DNA from: Pachyseris speciosa
Taxonomy: Eukaryota; Cnidaria; Anthozoa; Scleractinia; Pachyseridae
DNA: 64,000 nucleotides
Reading direction: 5' to 3'
Assembly (NCBI GenBank): GCA_016490735.1
Contig: JAEMWC010000625.1
Coordinates: forward strand, 297,001-361,000
This document shows positions 1 to 9,499 of this stretch, in pieces (position 1 is the stretch's first letter; each line of letters begins with the position of its first letter). The notes under the pieces are model-generated. The model worked only from the letters and a program-made list of their open reading frames with translations, did not search any database and was not told where the DNA came from. Position numbers and translations under genes: made by a program.

Positions 1-892
1 CTCATTATTACTGAGTTTCGGGATTCCAGAATTCTTCAAAAAAGAGTTTAACATATCCTCTGATGGTCTAAGAGGATCACGTTTACAAAGATTGGAATAA
101 AAATTTTGAATTTCCTGCAGAATTTTTTTAGGATCGGTGATTAGCACTCCGTCATTGTTAAAAACCTTGCGAACAGAGCTTGTAGCTTTTTTATGCGTTT
201 CTAGGTTTAAGAAATACTTATTGCTTTTTTCACCTTTCTCATACCAAGTGGCTTTTGATCGAATAATGGCGCCTTTTGCGCTCTGTTCGTAAATAGAGTC
301 ATATTCTATTTTCAACATTTCAAGCTCCTCCTTATTCTCAAGGTTGGTGATTCGTTGCACTTTTCTTCGCAGATCCTCAGAGAGGTCTCAATATCAGATT
401 TCTTTTTTCTTTTTTTACGTGCTTGTTCTTTGCTGTATTTTATTGAAACTTGTCTAATCCTGTACTTGATTGATCCCACAGCAGTCTTTTATCTTTAACT
501 TCATCGAATTCACTTAACCACATAGGCACGCTATCATTACTCAATGTAATAAAATCGTCGTCGTCGGTAAGACTAGCATTAAACTTTCCAAAAAGAGGGA
601 CCGTGCTCCGGTTTGCCTAAGTTGTTAAAATGAAGAAAAATTGCCGAGTGGTCAGAGTTAATCGAAGGAATAATATCAGATTTCTTGATATCATCCTGGC
701 AAGCATCACTGATTAGCCAGTAATCAAGTCTTCTCTGAATAAAAGGATTTTTTGCCTCCACGTAAAACGTTTAGATTCCGGATTTCGTATTCGCCAAATG
801 TCTACTAAATCAAATCGAGACATAAATCTTGTATTTGTTTAACAGAGTCTTTTTTAAATGGTTTGCCACCGAAACAATCAAGGTCAGAGTCG
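1..892 (-). pseudogene. L1/Tx1-like LINE ORF2 fragment: endonuclease C-terminus and linker
   Basis: Minus-strand reading gives the end of an APE-type endonuclease: RRLDYWLISD and SDHSAIFLHF (579-761) are the late catalytic blocks that hold the conserved Asp-His pair. It then runs into the Lys/Arg-rich linker before the reverse transcriptase, which leaves the window at base 1. Several frame breaks are present. The N-terminal half of the same endonuclease lies at 15638-16091, and the two halves join at a 6-bp duplication, so this was one gene before the Polinton inserted. The family would nick genomic DNA and reverse-transcribe its own RNA; this copy is dead. Confidence 0.8.
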
Positions 893-898
893 AGTGTG
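893..898. repeat. Left target-site duplication of the Polinton (AGTGTG)
   Basis: AGTGTG directly precedes the left inverted repeat and is repeated at 15632-15637 directly after the right one. Six-base duplications are the rule for Polinton integration. Confidence 0.9.
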
Positions 899-1310
899 AG
901 TAGTGTATTAGGCACCGGAGACTCCGTTTTTTTGCGGTGGTTTCTCATTAAATTTGCGGTGGAATACATTAATGTCGATGACGTAATTATAGTGGATGTA
1001 TTCCTTTACACAACAGAGACAGTGGATGAATTCCTTAGGATAATAACAGTGGATGTATTCCTTTACATATAAACAGAGACAGTGGATGAATTCCTTCGCA
1101 CACTAATAGCGGATGTATTCCTTTTCAAAACAGAGACAGTGGATGACTTCCTTCGCAACCTCTCGCTGATGTTTGCTAAAGTTATTTTTTTTTAACTCAA
1201 CAAAGACTGTAGTCGTCACGTTATTAATGTGATAATGGTTAATTGAAAACTCGATTGTTTCCCAACCCATAAAAGCGCGTTCTGTGCCGAACACATCATT
1301 CATAAACGTC
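899..1310 (+). repeat. Left terminal inverted repeat of the Polinton
   Basis: About 410 bp, matching the reverse complement of 15023-15631. Between about 990 and 1175 it contains six imperfect copies of GTGGATGWATTCCTT spaced by CA-GAGACA or AATA-rich linkers, a subterminal tandem array. The inner part (1190-1310) carries the stretch ending near the CATCATTCATAAACG block, beside the first gene. Confidence 0.92.
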
Positions 1311-1349
1311 TATCGGTCGAGTTATTTCTTTGGTGAGGTGTTTCCAAAC

Positions 1350-1943
1350 ATGGAAGTTGAATCTAGTTCTAAACCTTTCTTGACGGTTGACGAAGTGGAA
1401 CAAGTTCAACGGCAGAGGATAGCCAGTCTTGTCGGTCAGATATTACAGCTTACTTACGTGGCTATACTAGACTCACTGATCCATGAAGAAAAAGTAAATC
1501 GCTGCAATGGCTGCGCTATTCAACATCCCAGTCAAATACAGCACTCCTGTCTGATGATGGATAGCGAAGATGCTTGGATGTATTTCCGAGATGACGTGTC
1601 GGAGAAAATCAACCTCAACGACGTCCAAAAAATTGCCGAAAGTGTTTGCAGTGCTCTTGGCTTCAAACTAAGCAAATCTTGGAAAGCCTACGTGAGCGAG
1701 CTCGCAAAGACGCCTTGGACCAGTCAATACCTCACATCTCTGGAGCTTGAAGGATGTGGTGAAGTTACTCAAGCGAAACAACTACAAGATCGAATTTTGC
1801 ATTCAGTTTACTATGGCCTCAGTGGTCTCAAGTGGAAAATATCAGTGAAAGAGTCAATTCAGAGAACAATGACCTCAGTGAAATTCAATGTCCTGAAACT
1901 ATTGTCAGAAAAGAAGAAGAACCAATGGACCTTGACCTTGTAA
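1350..1943 (+). CDS. Unknown Polinton-associated protein with a Cys/His cluster
   Basis: First gene inside the left inverted repeat. I chose ATG 1350 (MEVESSSKPFLTVDE) because the longer frame from 1284 starts within the inverted repeat. About 197 residues. A mid-protein block NRCNGCAIQHPSQIQHSCLM has Cys and His spacing that could bind zinc, followed by an acidic helical stretch. The last ~20 residues are Lys-rich, end abruptly and may be frame-shifted. I recall similar frames beside cnidarian Polinton integrases, but no function is known to me. Confidence 0.55.
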   Translation: MEVESSSKPFLTVDEVEQVQRQRIASLVGQILQLTYVAILDSLIHEEKVNRCNGCAIQHPSQIQHSCLMMDSEDAWMYFRDDVSEKINLNDVQKIAESVCSALGFKLSKSWKAYVSELAKTPWTSQYLTSLELEGCGEVTQAKQLQDRILHSVYYGLSGLKWKISVKESIQRTMTSVKFNVLKLLSEKKKNQWTLTL

Positions 1944-2097
1944 TCAATGAAATTCAAAATAAGCTGTTTCTGTAATAAAGCATTTACACGATTTGATTTT
2001 GACCCAGTGTGTGTTTATCTGTCTACACGGTAACATGGGTCTTACTCTTTCTGTTCTTCGGGTACGATTTTACTTTTATTGCCTCGTAGCAAGGAAT

Positions 2098-2319
2098 ATG
2101 TCATCAAGTGACACTGCTTCTCTCACGGAGACATTTTGCGCTTTACCGGGATCTACGCTTGACAAGTTAAAACGTCTTCATTCAGAGGTGTTTACAAAAG
2201 TTCACTGGGGGAAATTATTAGTGTTTTTAAATTTTGTCGAGCAACTGGGACTGACTGACGAGGAATGGGAACAACTGTTTGATTTTCTCATTCCCACTCT
2301 TACCGAAATACAAGAGTAG
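2098..2319 (+). CDS. Small unknown protein upstream of integrase
   Basis: About 73 residues from MSSSDTASLT; the frame is open upstream, but this ATG gives a plausible helical protein ending EEWEQLFDFLIPTLTEIQE. It lies between the Cys/His protein and integrase on the same strand. No domain recognised. It could be a real small Polinton gene or chance; the helical amphipathic composition favours a gene. Confidence 0.4.
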   Translation: MSSSDTASLTETFCALPGSTLDKLKRLHSEVFTKVHWGKLLVFLNFVEQLGLTDEEWEQLFDFLIPTLTEIQE

Positions 2320-2387
2320 ATATATAAGGGAGTGCAGCATGAAGAAAAGTCAGTCGAGTGTCGACGTTCGCAGTAGTCACTTAAGTA

Positions 2388-3572
2388 ATGGGTTGCTGGC
2401 CGTCCTCACCCACTTTGGCATTAGAGCGCATTTTCAAGCGCATTCGCTGCGTATTAGCTTGTTGCGGGGGTCAAGTGATTGTTCAAAACTCCGAGTTCTG
2501 CGATGGAAAAACACTGTCGGGCATATATCTCGACCCAAGTCAACCCGCAAGTTTCGGTGGTTTAGATGCTGTTTACCGAGCGGTCAAAGAAAAAGGAAAG
2601 AATAAGATTTCTCGGTAACAAGTTCAAGATTGGTTGAGTCAGCAAGATGTTTACACGCTTCATAAACCTGCGCGAAGACACTATAAGAGAAGTCGCGTCA
2701 TTGTTCCTGGTATTGATGCACAATTTCAAGCAGATCTGGTCGATGTTCAAAATTTAAGTCGATACAACAAGGGATATAAATACCTACTGACGTGTATAGA
2801 CATCTTTAGCAAGTACGCTTGGGTGGTGCCTTTAAAGACAAAACAAGGCCAAGAACTAATCAAAGCTTTTCAGACGATTCTATCCTCTGGTCGTAAACCA
2901 AACAAGCTTCAAACGGACCAGGGCACTGAATTTCTAAACCGGCTGTTTCAAAACTTTCTTCGCGAGAAGAACATTGACTTTTTTACCGTCAACTCTGGGC
3001 TCAAAGCGTCAGTGGTGGAGCGTTTCAACCGTAAATTTAAGAACAAGATGTACAAGTACTTCACAGCTAAAAACACTCTGACCTATATCGACGTAGTACC
3101 CCAGTTGGTAAAATCTTACAATAACACCTACCATCGTAGCATCAAGATGAAACCAAGTCAGGTGACAAAAGCCAATGAAGCTAAAGTGTGGGATACTTTG
3201 TAAGGCAATGATGTTTACAAGCGTGTGCGATTTAAACTTCAAGTGGGAGATCGCGTTAGGATCAGCAAAGTGAAGCGAATGTTTGAAAAGTCTTACCTCC
3301 CTAATTTTACAGAGGAAATTTTCACCGTGTACAAGCGAATGGTGCGGCAATTGCCCGTTTATAAACTAAAAGATGATGCAGGTGAAATCTTGGAAGGAAC
3401 ATTTTACGAAGCGGAATTACAAAAAGTCCTTAAGAACGATGATGTCTACCGAGTTGAAAAAGTTTTACGTAAACGAAAACGCAAAGGAGTAGTGGAATAT
3501 TTTGTGAAATGGAAAGGATACCCAGACAAGTTTAACAGCTGGGTTGCTGAAAGTGATATCTCGAAATTGTAA
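2388..3572 (+). pseudogene. INT: Polinton integrase (rve, DDE) with chromodomain, two in-frame stops
   Basis: Retroviral-type integrase that would join the element's ends to host DNA. The frame is continuous from 2388 to 3572 apart from TAA codons at 2616-2618 and 3201-3203. The catalytic core shows FQADLVDVQ (first Asp), QTDQGTEFLN (second Asp) and VVERFNRKFKN (Glu). The C-terminus (about 3440-3572) is a chromodomain with YRVEKVL and YFVKWKGYPDKFNSWV, which in such integrases binds histone tails and may guide insertion. The N-terminal part is a short helical region without a clear zinc motif. Two stops in one frame and no frameshift suggest moderate age. Confidence 0.88.
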
Positions 3573-3688
3573 TGTAGGCTTTGTTTTCAAATTCAATAAA
3601 AGAAAGTGAAAATGTTAGTTGGTTGTTGCGTGATTTCTTATAAATTAAGAATACCCAGAGTAAAAATTTCATTTCGACACAAGACACG

Positions 3689-4450
3689 ATGGAGGTAACA
3701 CAGTTTTATCTCCATCTCCCTAGTAATAGTAGTCTCGGTAAGTTTCCAAAGAATACCTTATCCGAGTACAGGGTAGGCTTGCCTCAAACCATCATTTTAT
3801 CGGGTGACTGGGAAGTGGCTTTAACCGACATTCATTATCCACATAGCTGGAATAACGTTCAAGGCGATTTCCGGAATCGATTTTATCTCCGAAATCCAAA
3901 ACTGCATGGTGTGTGGGAGATACTAATTATTCCACCGGGACATTACTCCTCTATCACCGATGTTATAGCAAAGATGAACGAAGTGGTCGATAAAGATGAT
4001 CGATTCAAAGACGACGTACAATTTTCCTTCGATACCCTGAATCGAAAAGTGACCGTTTACGTACAAAACGGCGCCGAAGTATATTTTTCTGACATCGGGC
4101 AAATGCTCGGGTTCTCTTCCAATACTCGGATTTCAAGCACTTCCATCGCCGAGAGAGAAGCAGATTTGGAGCAAGGGTTTCACGATCTTTATGTTTACAG
4201 TGATATTGTTCAAGCACAATTCGTGGGAGATGCTCTGGTTCCTTTGCTTCGAATTGTCCCCGTGCAAGGTGATGACGGTCAACGCGTCAGTAAGTCGTTT
4301 GAGCGCCCGCACTACTTACCTGTCAGCAGAAGAGAGTTTGAAACGATCGAAGTCAATATAAAGCGCGACACAGGAGAATCAGTACCATTTGAGCTTGGGA
4401 AAGTGTTGCTTACACTTCATTTTCGTCAAAGCAGAACAGCGAATTTTTAA
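3689..4450 (+). CDS. Polinton minor capsid (penton-like) protein
   Basis: 253 residues, intact, start MEVTQFYLHLPS. It lies just upstream of the pVI-like and major capsid genes, the position of the minor capsid (penton) gene in Polintons. The sequence is strand-rich with SGDWEVALTDIHYPHSWNN near the N-terminus and IGQMLGF at the middle, features I associate with the single jelly-roll penton family. It would form vertices of a predicted virion. Only a 3-bp gap separates it from the next gene, suggesting co-expression. The assignment rests on position and recalled family pattern. Confidence 0.72.
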   Translation: MEVTQFYLHLPSNSSLGKFPKNTLSEYRVGLPQTIILSGDWEVALTDIHYPHSWNNVQGDFRNRFYLRNPKLHGVWEILIIPPGHYSSITDVIAKMNEVVDKDDRFKDDVQFSFDTLNRKVTVYVQNGAEVYFSDIGQMLGFSSNTRISSTSIAEREADLEQGFHDLYVYSDIVQAQFVGDALVPLLRIVPVQGDDGQRVSKSFERPHYLPVSRREFETIEVNIKRDTGESVPFELGKVLLTLHFRQSRTANF

Positions 4451-4453
4451 AAG

Positions 4454-4903
4454 ATGAAGAAACTTTACACTCCAAACAACAAGTTGTACGAAGACTATTA
4501 TTTAAACCAAGCTAAACAGATAGGAGGTAATTTACCGGCTTTTCACGGATCCCGATTTCAACAAGGCTATGGACTAGGTTCCATATTTAAAGGTCTGTTT
4601 CGCTGGGTAATGCCTCATTTACAGCAAGGCGCTAAAGTGCTAGGCAAAAAGGCTTTACAAACAGGAGTCCAAGTGGCTCAAGATGTTCTTGATGGAGATC
4701 ATGTTAAAACCGCAGTCAGCAAACGGGCAAAACAAGCTCTCAGTGACATGTCTTCCCAGAATTCCTCGCAGTCAGGAGCTGGTCGGAAAGGTACAAAAAA
4801 GAAAGTGCTGGAAACAAAAATCAGTTCACCTCCAGGCAAGAGAGTGAAAGCATCTCCACAACAAAAGAAGAAGAAAGGAGACTTGAGTGAATTTTTTCAA
4901 TAA
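4454..4903 (+). CDS. Basic pVI-like/core protein of the Polinton
   Basis: 149 residues. It contains QIGGNLPAFHGSRFQQGYG followed by GLGSIFKGLFRWVMPHL, a Gly-rich segment then an amphipathic helix, as in adenovirus pVI- and pX-like proteins that link capsid and genome and are cut by the viral protease. The C-terminal third is Lys/Ser rich and ends in a KKKKGDLSEFFQ tail. It overlaps the frame before the capsid gene by a few bases and is sandwiched between penton and major capsid genes. The family is inferred from composition and context. Confidence 0.6.
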   Translation: MKKLYTPNNKLYEDYYLNQAKQIGGNLPAFHGSRFQQGYGLGSIFKGLFRWVMPHLQQGAKVLGKKALQTGVQVAQDVLDGDHVKTAVSKRAKQALSDMSSQNSSQSGAGRKGTKKKVLETKISSPPGKRVKASPQQKKKKGDLSEFFQ

Positions 4904-4910
4904 GGAAATA

Positions 4911-6245
4911 ATGGCCTTTGTTCATCACGAGTCAAGCGAGTGTACTAAATCAGAACTGGATTTGTTTAGCATCCCCTCAACACAAACCTCTATCAGCAAA
5001 GGTCAATGGATTGAGTATCACCCTCTCAGCAACATCACCGACACTGGTCCTATCGAATTTAACGTATCTGGAAGCGGAGAAGAATATCTGGATTTAGCAC
5101 GAACACAACTGTATGTGAAGGCTAAGATCACCAAACCAAACGGTACCAACCTAGACCCAGATACACAAGTGGGACCTGTTAACCTATTTTTACATTCCCT
5201 GTTTTCTCAAGTGGACGTATCCCTAAACGAGCGACTGATCTCCCCCTCCACCAACACCTACCCATACCGTGCCATGCTTGAAACGCTGCTGAATTATGGA
5301 GAAGAAGCCAAGACAAGTAAATTGTCAATGTCGTTGTTTTACAAAGATACCCCAGGCAAGATGGATGTGGTGAATCCAGTGGCTGAAGATGCTGATGCAA
5401 AACTAGGGTTGAAAGCTCGCTATGCTTTGACAGCAAGAAGCAACACGGTGGATATGATGGGTCCCATACACAGCGATCTTTTCTTCCAAGAACGGTTATT
5501 ACTGAATGGAGTCAATTTAAGAATCAGGCTCAACAGAACCAAGACTGCTTTCTGCCTGGTCTCGTCTGCTGTTAATCCTCAATTTAAGGTGGTTATTACA
5601 CAGGCCATCCTATATGTAAGGAAAGTGAAAGTAGCACCCGCCATCAGTCTAGGACATGCGGCCGCATTGAAACAAGCGACCGCCAAGTATCCGATTCGTC
5701 GAATCGAGTGCAAAGTCCTCTCTATTCCCGGAGGTTTCCCTACTTTCACCCCAGATAACATCTTTCTGGGTCAAATTCCCAAGCGTATAGTATTGGGATT
5801 AGTGGATACAGAAGCTTACAACGGGAGTTACGGTACCAACCCCTTCGACTTCAAACATCACAACTTAACCCAAGTAAGAGTGTACGTGGATGGCGAGCAA
5901 ATCCCTCGAAAACCTCTGTTTCTGAAATTTGATGAGGCTGGTGGTCAGAATTTCATAGCCGGCTTTCACAGCCTTTTCTCCGGCATTGGAAAGCTTTCCC
6001 AGGATACGGGCAATCAGGTGACAAGAAGCGATTACGGTCAGGGATACACCTTATTTGCATTTGATTTGACCCCAGATCACTGCCCGGGAGAACATTTTCA
6101 GCTTATAAAACAAGGTAACCTGCGAGTAGAGCTCCACTTCGCTCAGCCACTCGCCAATACAGTCAACCTCATCATCTACGCAGAATTTCAAAATGTGATT
6201 GAGATCGACGCAAGCCGAAACGTTCTGTACGACTACACAACTTAG
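4911..6245 (+). CDS. MCP: Polinton major capsid protein (double jelly-roll)
   Basis: 444 residues from MAFVHHESSECTK; I chose this ATG over upstream codons since they overlap the previous gene. Recognisable blocks are WIEYHPLSNITDTGPIEF near residue 40, LFLHSLFSQVDVSLNERLIS around 90, FFQERLLLNGVNLRIRLNR around 200 and the C-terminal VNLIIYAEFQNVIEIDASRN. This matches the Polinton capsid family, predicted to form trimeric hexons of an icosahedral shell. The frame is intact, in contrast with integrase and polymerase. The protease gene follows after 5 bp. Confidence 0.85.
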   Translation: MAFVHHESSECTKSELDLFSIPSTQTSISKGQWIEYHPLSNITDTGPIEFNVSGSGEEYLDLARTQLYVKAKITKPNGTNLDPDTQVGPVNLFLHSLFSQVDVSLNERLISPSTNTYPYRAMLETLLNYGEEAKTSKLSMSLFYKDTPGKMDVVNPVAEDADAKLGLKARYALTARSNTVDMMGPIHSDLFFQERLLLNGVNLRIRLNRTKTAFCLVSSAVNPQFKVVITQAILYVRKVKVAPAISLGHAAALKQATAKYPIRRIECKVLSIPGGFPTFTPDNIFLGQIPKRIVLGLVDTEAYNGSYGTNPFDFKHHNLTQVRVYVDGEQIPRKPLFLKFDEAGGQNFIAGFHSLFSGIGKLSQDTGNQVTRSDYGQGYTLFAFDLTPDHCPGEHFQLIKQGNLRVELHFAQPLANTVNLIIYAEFQNVIEIDASRNVLYDYTT

Positions 6246-6560
6246 CTAACATGGACACCATTCAGCTGACGCTCAGAAAGGATAAATATACCAGAGGAGT
6301 GTTTCAAGGAGTGTACCCTTCAGACAAACTACCGACCAGTGTTTCGTCTTACCCAGCCCTGTTCATCGCTAATGTGGATACCAGTGACAAGCCTGGATCT
6401 CACTGGGTTGCGTTTTATTTCACCAAGGACCGAGAGGGAGAATTTTTTGACTCTTACGGATTGCCTCCAAGCAATTATTCAAGAACACCACATGAAGAAT
6501 GATCCTCGCAGTTATGAACGCAATTTATGCAATTGCGAAAAGAGGCCTGAAAAAAATTCA

Positions 6561-6615
6561 GGATTTCAACGGGGTTTGAACCCGTGACCTCGCGATTACC
6601 GGTGCGATGCTCTAC

Positions 6616-6634
<19 letters not shown>
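6561..6634 (-). tRNA. tRNA-Thr-like sequence (pseudo-tRNA), copy 1a
   Basis: 74 nt with acceptor pairing GGCTTCA/TGAAATC, A box TAGCTCAGTTGG and B box GGTTCAAACCC. The D-loop reads TTGGGTA instead of TTGGTTA. The anticodon arm is non-standard because the loop has one extra base, so a charged, working tRNA is doubtful. Confidence 0.4.
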
Positions 6635-6649
<15 letters not shown>

Positions 6650-6713
6650 AGGTCAATTGTGGGTTCATATGATCCCGTGAAAGAACCCACAATTGACCTG
6701 CTCCAACGTCAGT

Positions 6714-6787
6714 GGCTTCATAGCTCAGTTGGGTAGAGCATCGCACCGGTAATCGCGAGGTCACGGGTTCAAACCCCGTTGAAGTCC
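6714..6787 (+). tRNA. tRNA-Thr-like sequence (pseudo-tRNA), copy 1b
   Basis: Mirror partner of 1a, sharing its unusual GGGTA D-loop, which implies the palindrome arose by copying one arm from the other. The acceptor stem closes as GGCTTCA/TGAAGTC. Confidence 0.4.
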
Positions 6788-6963
6788 TGAATTTTTTTCA
6801 GGCTTCTTTTCGCAATTGCATAAATTGCGTTCATAACTGCGACGATCATTCTTCATGTGATTTCATTTCCGCAGTTCATATATGATTCATTTCATATATC
6901 ATTCATACTCATTTCTTTCACGGGATCATATGAACCCACAATTGACCTGCTCCCAACGTCAGT

Positions 6964-7029
6964 GGCTTCATAGCTCAGAGCATCGCACCGGTAATCGCGA
7001 GGTCATGGGTTCAAACCCCGTTGAAGTCC
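6964..7029 (+). tRNA. tRNA-Thr-like sequence with D-arm deletion, copy 1c
   Basis: 66 nt. Eight bases of the D loop and stem are missing (CTCAGAGC instead of CTCAGTTGGNTAGAGC), which removes most of the A box. Certainly not a working tRNA. Confidence 0.35.
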
Positions 7030-7520
7030 TGAATTTTTTTTCAGGCTTCTTTTCGCAATTGCATAAATTGCGTTCATAACTGCGAGGATCATTCTTCATG
7101 TGATTTCATTTCCGCAGTTCATATATGATTCATTTCTCATATATCATTCATATTCAAAAACATTTACAAGCTTTTTGAACAATAATTCTGACAGCTGGAT
7201 TTTTAATACCGTGACATTGCAAAGCATAAACTCGAAAGTTTGTGGTCATTGCTGTTTGTATTTTGCCTTATTTCGCTCTAGACAAGTTAACATGAGCAAG
7301 ATTGTACATCGTTTTTCAAGCAATAAAAGTCGAAACGATTTTCTTCTAAAACGGTTCATTGAGAAACATTTCCCTTTAAGTCTTCCGAAATATCGCACTA
7401 ATGTAAAGAAACAAATAGCGATAGCACAACGCAATAAGCACACCATGTAATTTCTTTTCAAAGTATTTTATTGAGTGATCAAAATAAAAAGATAAAATTC
7501 AAGTGTTCTTTTTTTATTGT

Positions 7521-8273
7521 CTATAGTCGCAACCAGCGCACAACCTGAGGGCGCAGACTCTCAACTCTTCGCCTTTTCTTTCTCGTGGGAGATACCGTCA
7601 CAGGTGGAGTAGGTAGCCAACGGGAAGGACTCTCAGGGGTCTCTTCTCGCACTCTTGCTTTAAATTCGCGAATAGCACTCTGCCTCTGGGGATTACGCAC
7701 CAGATTTTCTGGTACATTCATTCGGGCCAGTCCCCTCGCAAACACCGACCATCCCACGGGTTCAAAGCCTTTACGGTGACGCAGCATATCATTGACTAAA
7801 TCCACCACGTGAGAGCCGTTTATAGGTTTGTTTTCGTACAACAACTGGCCTTTATCATTCCAGTTCAACACATCTCGATTTTCTTTAATTTTGTCCAACA
7901 ATTGACGCGCTCCGTTCTTGTAAATCTTGGGTACACTTTTCATCACTTCTTGTTCCACGGCTGTTGAAATCTGAGATTTTTCAGGAGGAGATTCCTCTAC
8001 CTGTTTCTCACTTCCTCTGGATTGGGGGTTTCTGTGGGCTTAACGGCTGTCAGCTTGACGTGGAGGGGTTGACCTTTTCGCTGATCATAATAGGTCAAAT
8101 AGCGCTGCAATACTTGATTATACAGCTTCGCCTTTGCTGGATAAAATGTCGCTCATTTCCCTGTCTAAGGTTCTCAGAGTTTGTGTCACGGGTGGGGTTA
8201 AGATCTGCTGGCGTTGTTGTAATCTTTCCAGTGTGTTCTCAGGCACAAGAACCATGCGCCGAGTATGATTCAT
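7521..8273 (-). pseudogene. Conserved unknown Polinton protein, frame-shifted
   Basis: Reading begins MNHTRRMVLVPENTLERLQQ at 8273 and continues through at least two frame breaks near 8140 and 8005 to the clean frame 7958-7521. The C-terminal part contains LLYENKPINGSHVVDLVNDM and GWSVFARGLARMNVPENLV, then a basic tail TRKKRRRVESLRP resembling a nuclear localisation signal. I recall this as a conserved gene between protease and ATPase in cnidarian Polintons, possibly a core protein, but its function is unknown. The start codon lies directly after the stop of the neighbouring small basic gene. Confidence 0.6.
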
Positions 8274-8276
8274 CCC

Positions 8277-8595
8277 TTACGTAAGGATTGAACTTAACAC
8301 ACGAAGCACGGGTGGTAACAAAACACTTTCCTCCGTGTTGAACCAAAAGTTTCTTTTTCTTGTGGAGCGGTGTACTTTTATCAGCTAGAGCGATCAGCGA
8401 TTTCTTGTGAACTAAAAGCTTTTTCTTGGCTGGTTTACGGACAGGCACTGTTCCTTTCAGAACATTGAAAACACACTCACAAATGGTTCTCACCACAGTG
8501 TCGTCTGCTACTTTCAAAATTGCTTTACGCTGAGCGGGTGTACACTTTACCAGGAGCTTCAAAAAGTCGTGGTTCTTTCTCAGTCGCTGGGCCAT
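8277..8595 (-). pseudogene. Small basic Polinton protein, C-terminal frameshift
   Basis: I chose ATG 8595 (MAQRLRKNHDF). The first ~70 residues are helical (KVADDTVVRTICECVFNVL), then Lys-rich (KPAKKKLLVHKK, LHKKKKLLVQHGG). The open frame runs to 8239, but a Leu-rich hydrophobic ending appears in the neighbouring frame and terminates at 8277, so I think a one-base shift near 8330 alters the tail. A protein of this type (short helical head, Lys-rich middle, hydrophobic tail) commonly sits next to the Polinton ATPase. Function unknown; DNA binding or membrane association is conceivable. Confidence 0.5.
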
Positions 8596-8631
8596 GTTCA
8601 ACTGAAGTAAACTGAAGTGGTTCACTCTTTT

Positions 8632-9384
8632 TTATAGCCTTCTAACATAGGCGCATTGCGTCTCCCCAGGGAAGATGTTACTGCGTAACCGGAAGTCGCT
8701 AGGTGTTTCCGTTTTGAGATCGCATAACAAATAACCATAAGGCTGTTTCGTTGCATCTTGAAAGGCTTCTTGCATGTATTTCACATGACCAGGAAACATT
8801 TGCTTCGCCAAATGATTGACTTGACTGCTATCTCTCGGAGACTTGAACAGTACCAAGTAATGACAATTCAAACTCATATTTCTCAGCTCTTTTCCGCGGT
8901 GAAAAATGTTTTTCAAAATAAAGATGACACTTAGGTTCCGATGATGGCAGCCTTTGGTAAACAAAGTGGTTATTCTCTGGTCGTTACCCAATTCGTGCAT
9001 CAAATCGTCAATGACCACTAAATTCCGAATGGTGGGATTGATCATGGATTCTAAATCACTAGGGACGCCTTCGATAAAGGTGATGTTGGGAATAGTTTTA
9101 AGCATTTCATCGTAGGCTTGTTGGTAAATGCCATAACACCAAATGATATTTTCAGGAGCGCCTTCGATCATGTCTTCTCCTGCTTCGAGTAAACGTTTAA
9201 CAAACTGACTTTTCCCACAACAGGTCGGTCCTGCCACAAGAGCGGGGAAGGGGTGTTTCCATCTTGGATCCATGCTTACAATTGATTGATTGAACGGCAT
9301 GCTCTCATATTTATAGAAAAATCGTTTTGGGTTCAGTCTCTTTGTCATATACGCGAACCACATTGGTGTTTTGTAGTTTCGCAA
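8632..9384 (-). CDS. ATP: Polinton genome-packaging ATPase (FtsK-HerA type)
   Basis: Up to 250 residues. Walker A is GPTCCGKSQF near residue 55 from the longest start, and Walker B is NLVVIDDLMHE. A downstream TTLFTKGCHHRNLSVIFILKN block is the sensor/arginine region typical of Polinton and NCLDV packaging ATPases. The start is uncertain: MTKRLNPKRF and MPFNQSIVSMDPRW are alternatives. The enzyme would pump DNA into a preformed capsid. The frame is intact. Confidence 0.85.
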   Translation of the reverse strand: MRNYKTPMWFAYMTKRLNPKRFFYKYESMPFNQSIVSMDPRWKHPFPALVAGPTCCGKSQFVKRLLEAGEDMIEGAPENIIWCYGIYQQAYDEMLKTIPNITFIEGVPSDLESMINPTIRNLVVIDDLMHELGNDQRITTLFTKGCHHRNLSVIFILKNIFHRGKELRNMSLNCHYLVLFKSPRDSSQVNHLAKQMFPGHVKYMQEAFQDATKQPYGYLLCDLKTETPSDFRLRSNIFPGETQCAYVRRL

Positions 9385-9496
9385 ATTGTAACCAATACTT
9401 GCGTTCTAACTCTGTTAACTCGTGTACTTGAGTTAGATGATTTGCCAAACGAACTAAAATTTTGAACCACAGCCGGGTATGGGACAACTTTTGCAT
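9311..9496 (-). CDS. Possible small protein overlapping the ATPase start
   Basis: 61 residues, MQKLSHTRLWFKILVRLANH onward, helical with a basic and aromatic N-terminus. It overlaps the first ~75 bases of the longest ATPase frame, consistent with the ATPase actually starting later. No family recognised. It may be a small Polinton gene or a chance frame. Confidence 0.3.
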   Translation of the reverse strand: MQKLSHTRLWFKILVRLANHLTQVHELTELERKYWLQFAKLQNTNVVRVYDKETEPKTIFL

Positions 9497-9499
9497 GTT

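Larger units (their letters stand above)
6488..7150. mobile_element. tRNA-like inverted repeat array 1 (SINE-like), inside the protease gene
   Basis: 663 bp with one tRNA-like unit on minus (6561-6634) and two on plus (6714-6787, 6964-7029). The two inner units face each other and form a long near-perfect palindrome centred near 6674. Each unit carries a shared upstream block (around ACCCACAATTGACCTGCTCC) and a shared tail (TTCGCAATTGCATAAATTGC then AT-rich TTCATATATGATTCATTTC). Flanks 6476-6487 and 7151-7162 are 12-bp target duplications with one mismatch. The duplication length fits LINE-assisted retrotransposition. Confidence 0.8.
6251..7450 (+). pseudogene. PRO: Adenain-like cysteine protease, split by a tRNA-like repeat array
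   Basis: The N-terminal part (6251-6487) has GSHWVAFYF with the catalytic His and an acidic residue further on in GEFFDSYGLPP. The C-terminal part (7151-7450) has VCGHCCLYF with the catalytic Cys and ends TAA at 7448. Between them sit 6488-7150, flanked by 12-bp near-identical copies of TATTCAARAACA, so the gene was intact before that insertion. In adenoviruses this enzyme matures capsid and core proteins. Adding the two coding parts gives roughly 170-180 residues, the usual size. As it stands no functional protease can be made. Confidence 0.85.

Noticed and set aside
6561..7029. Genuine host tRNA-Thr gene cluster
   Set aside because: Units are dispersed with target duplications, share long non-tRNA tails and have a distorted anticodon arm.
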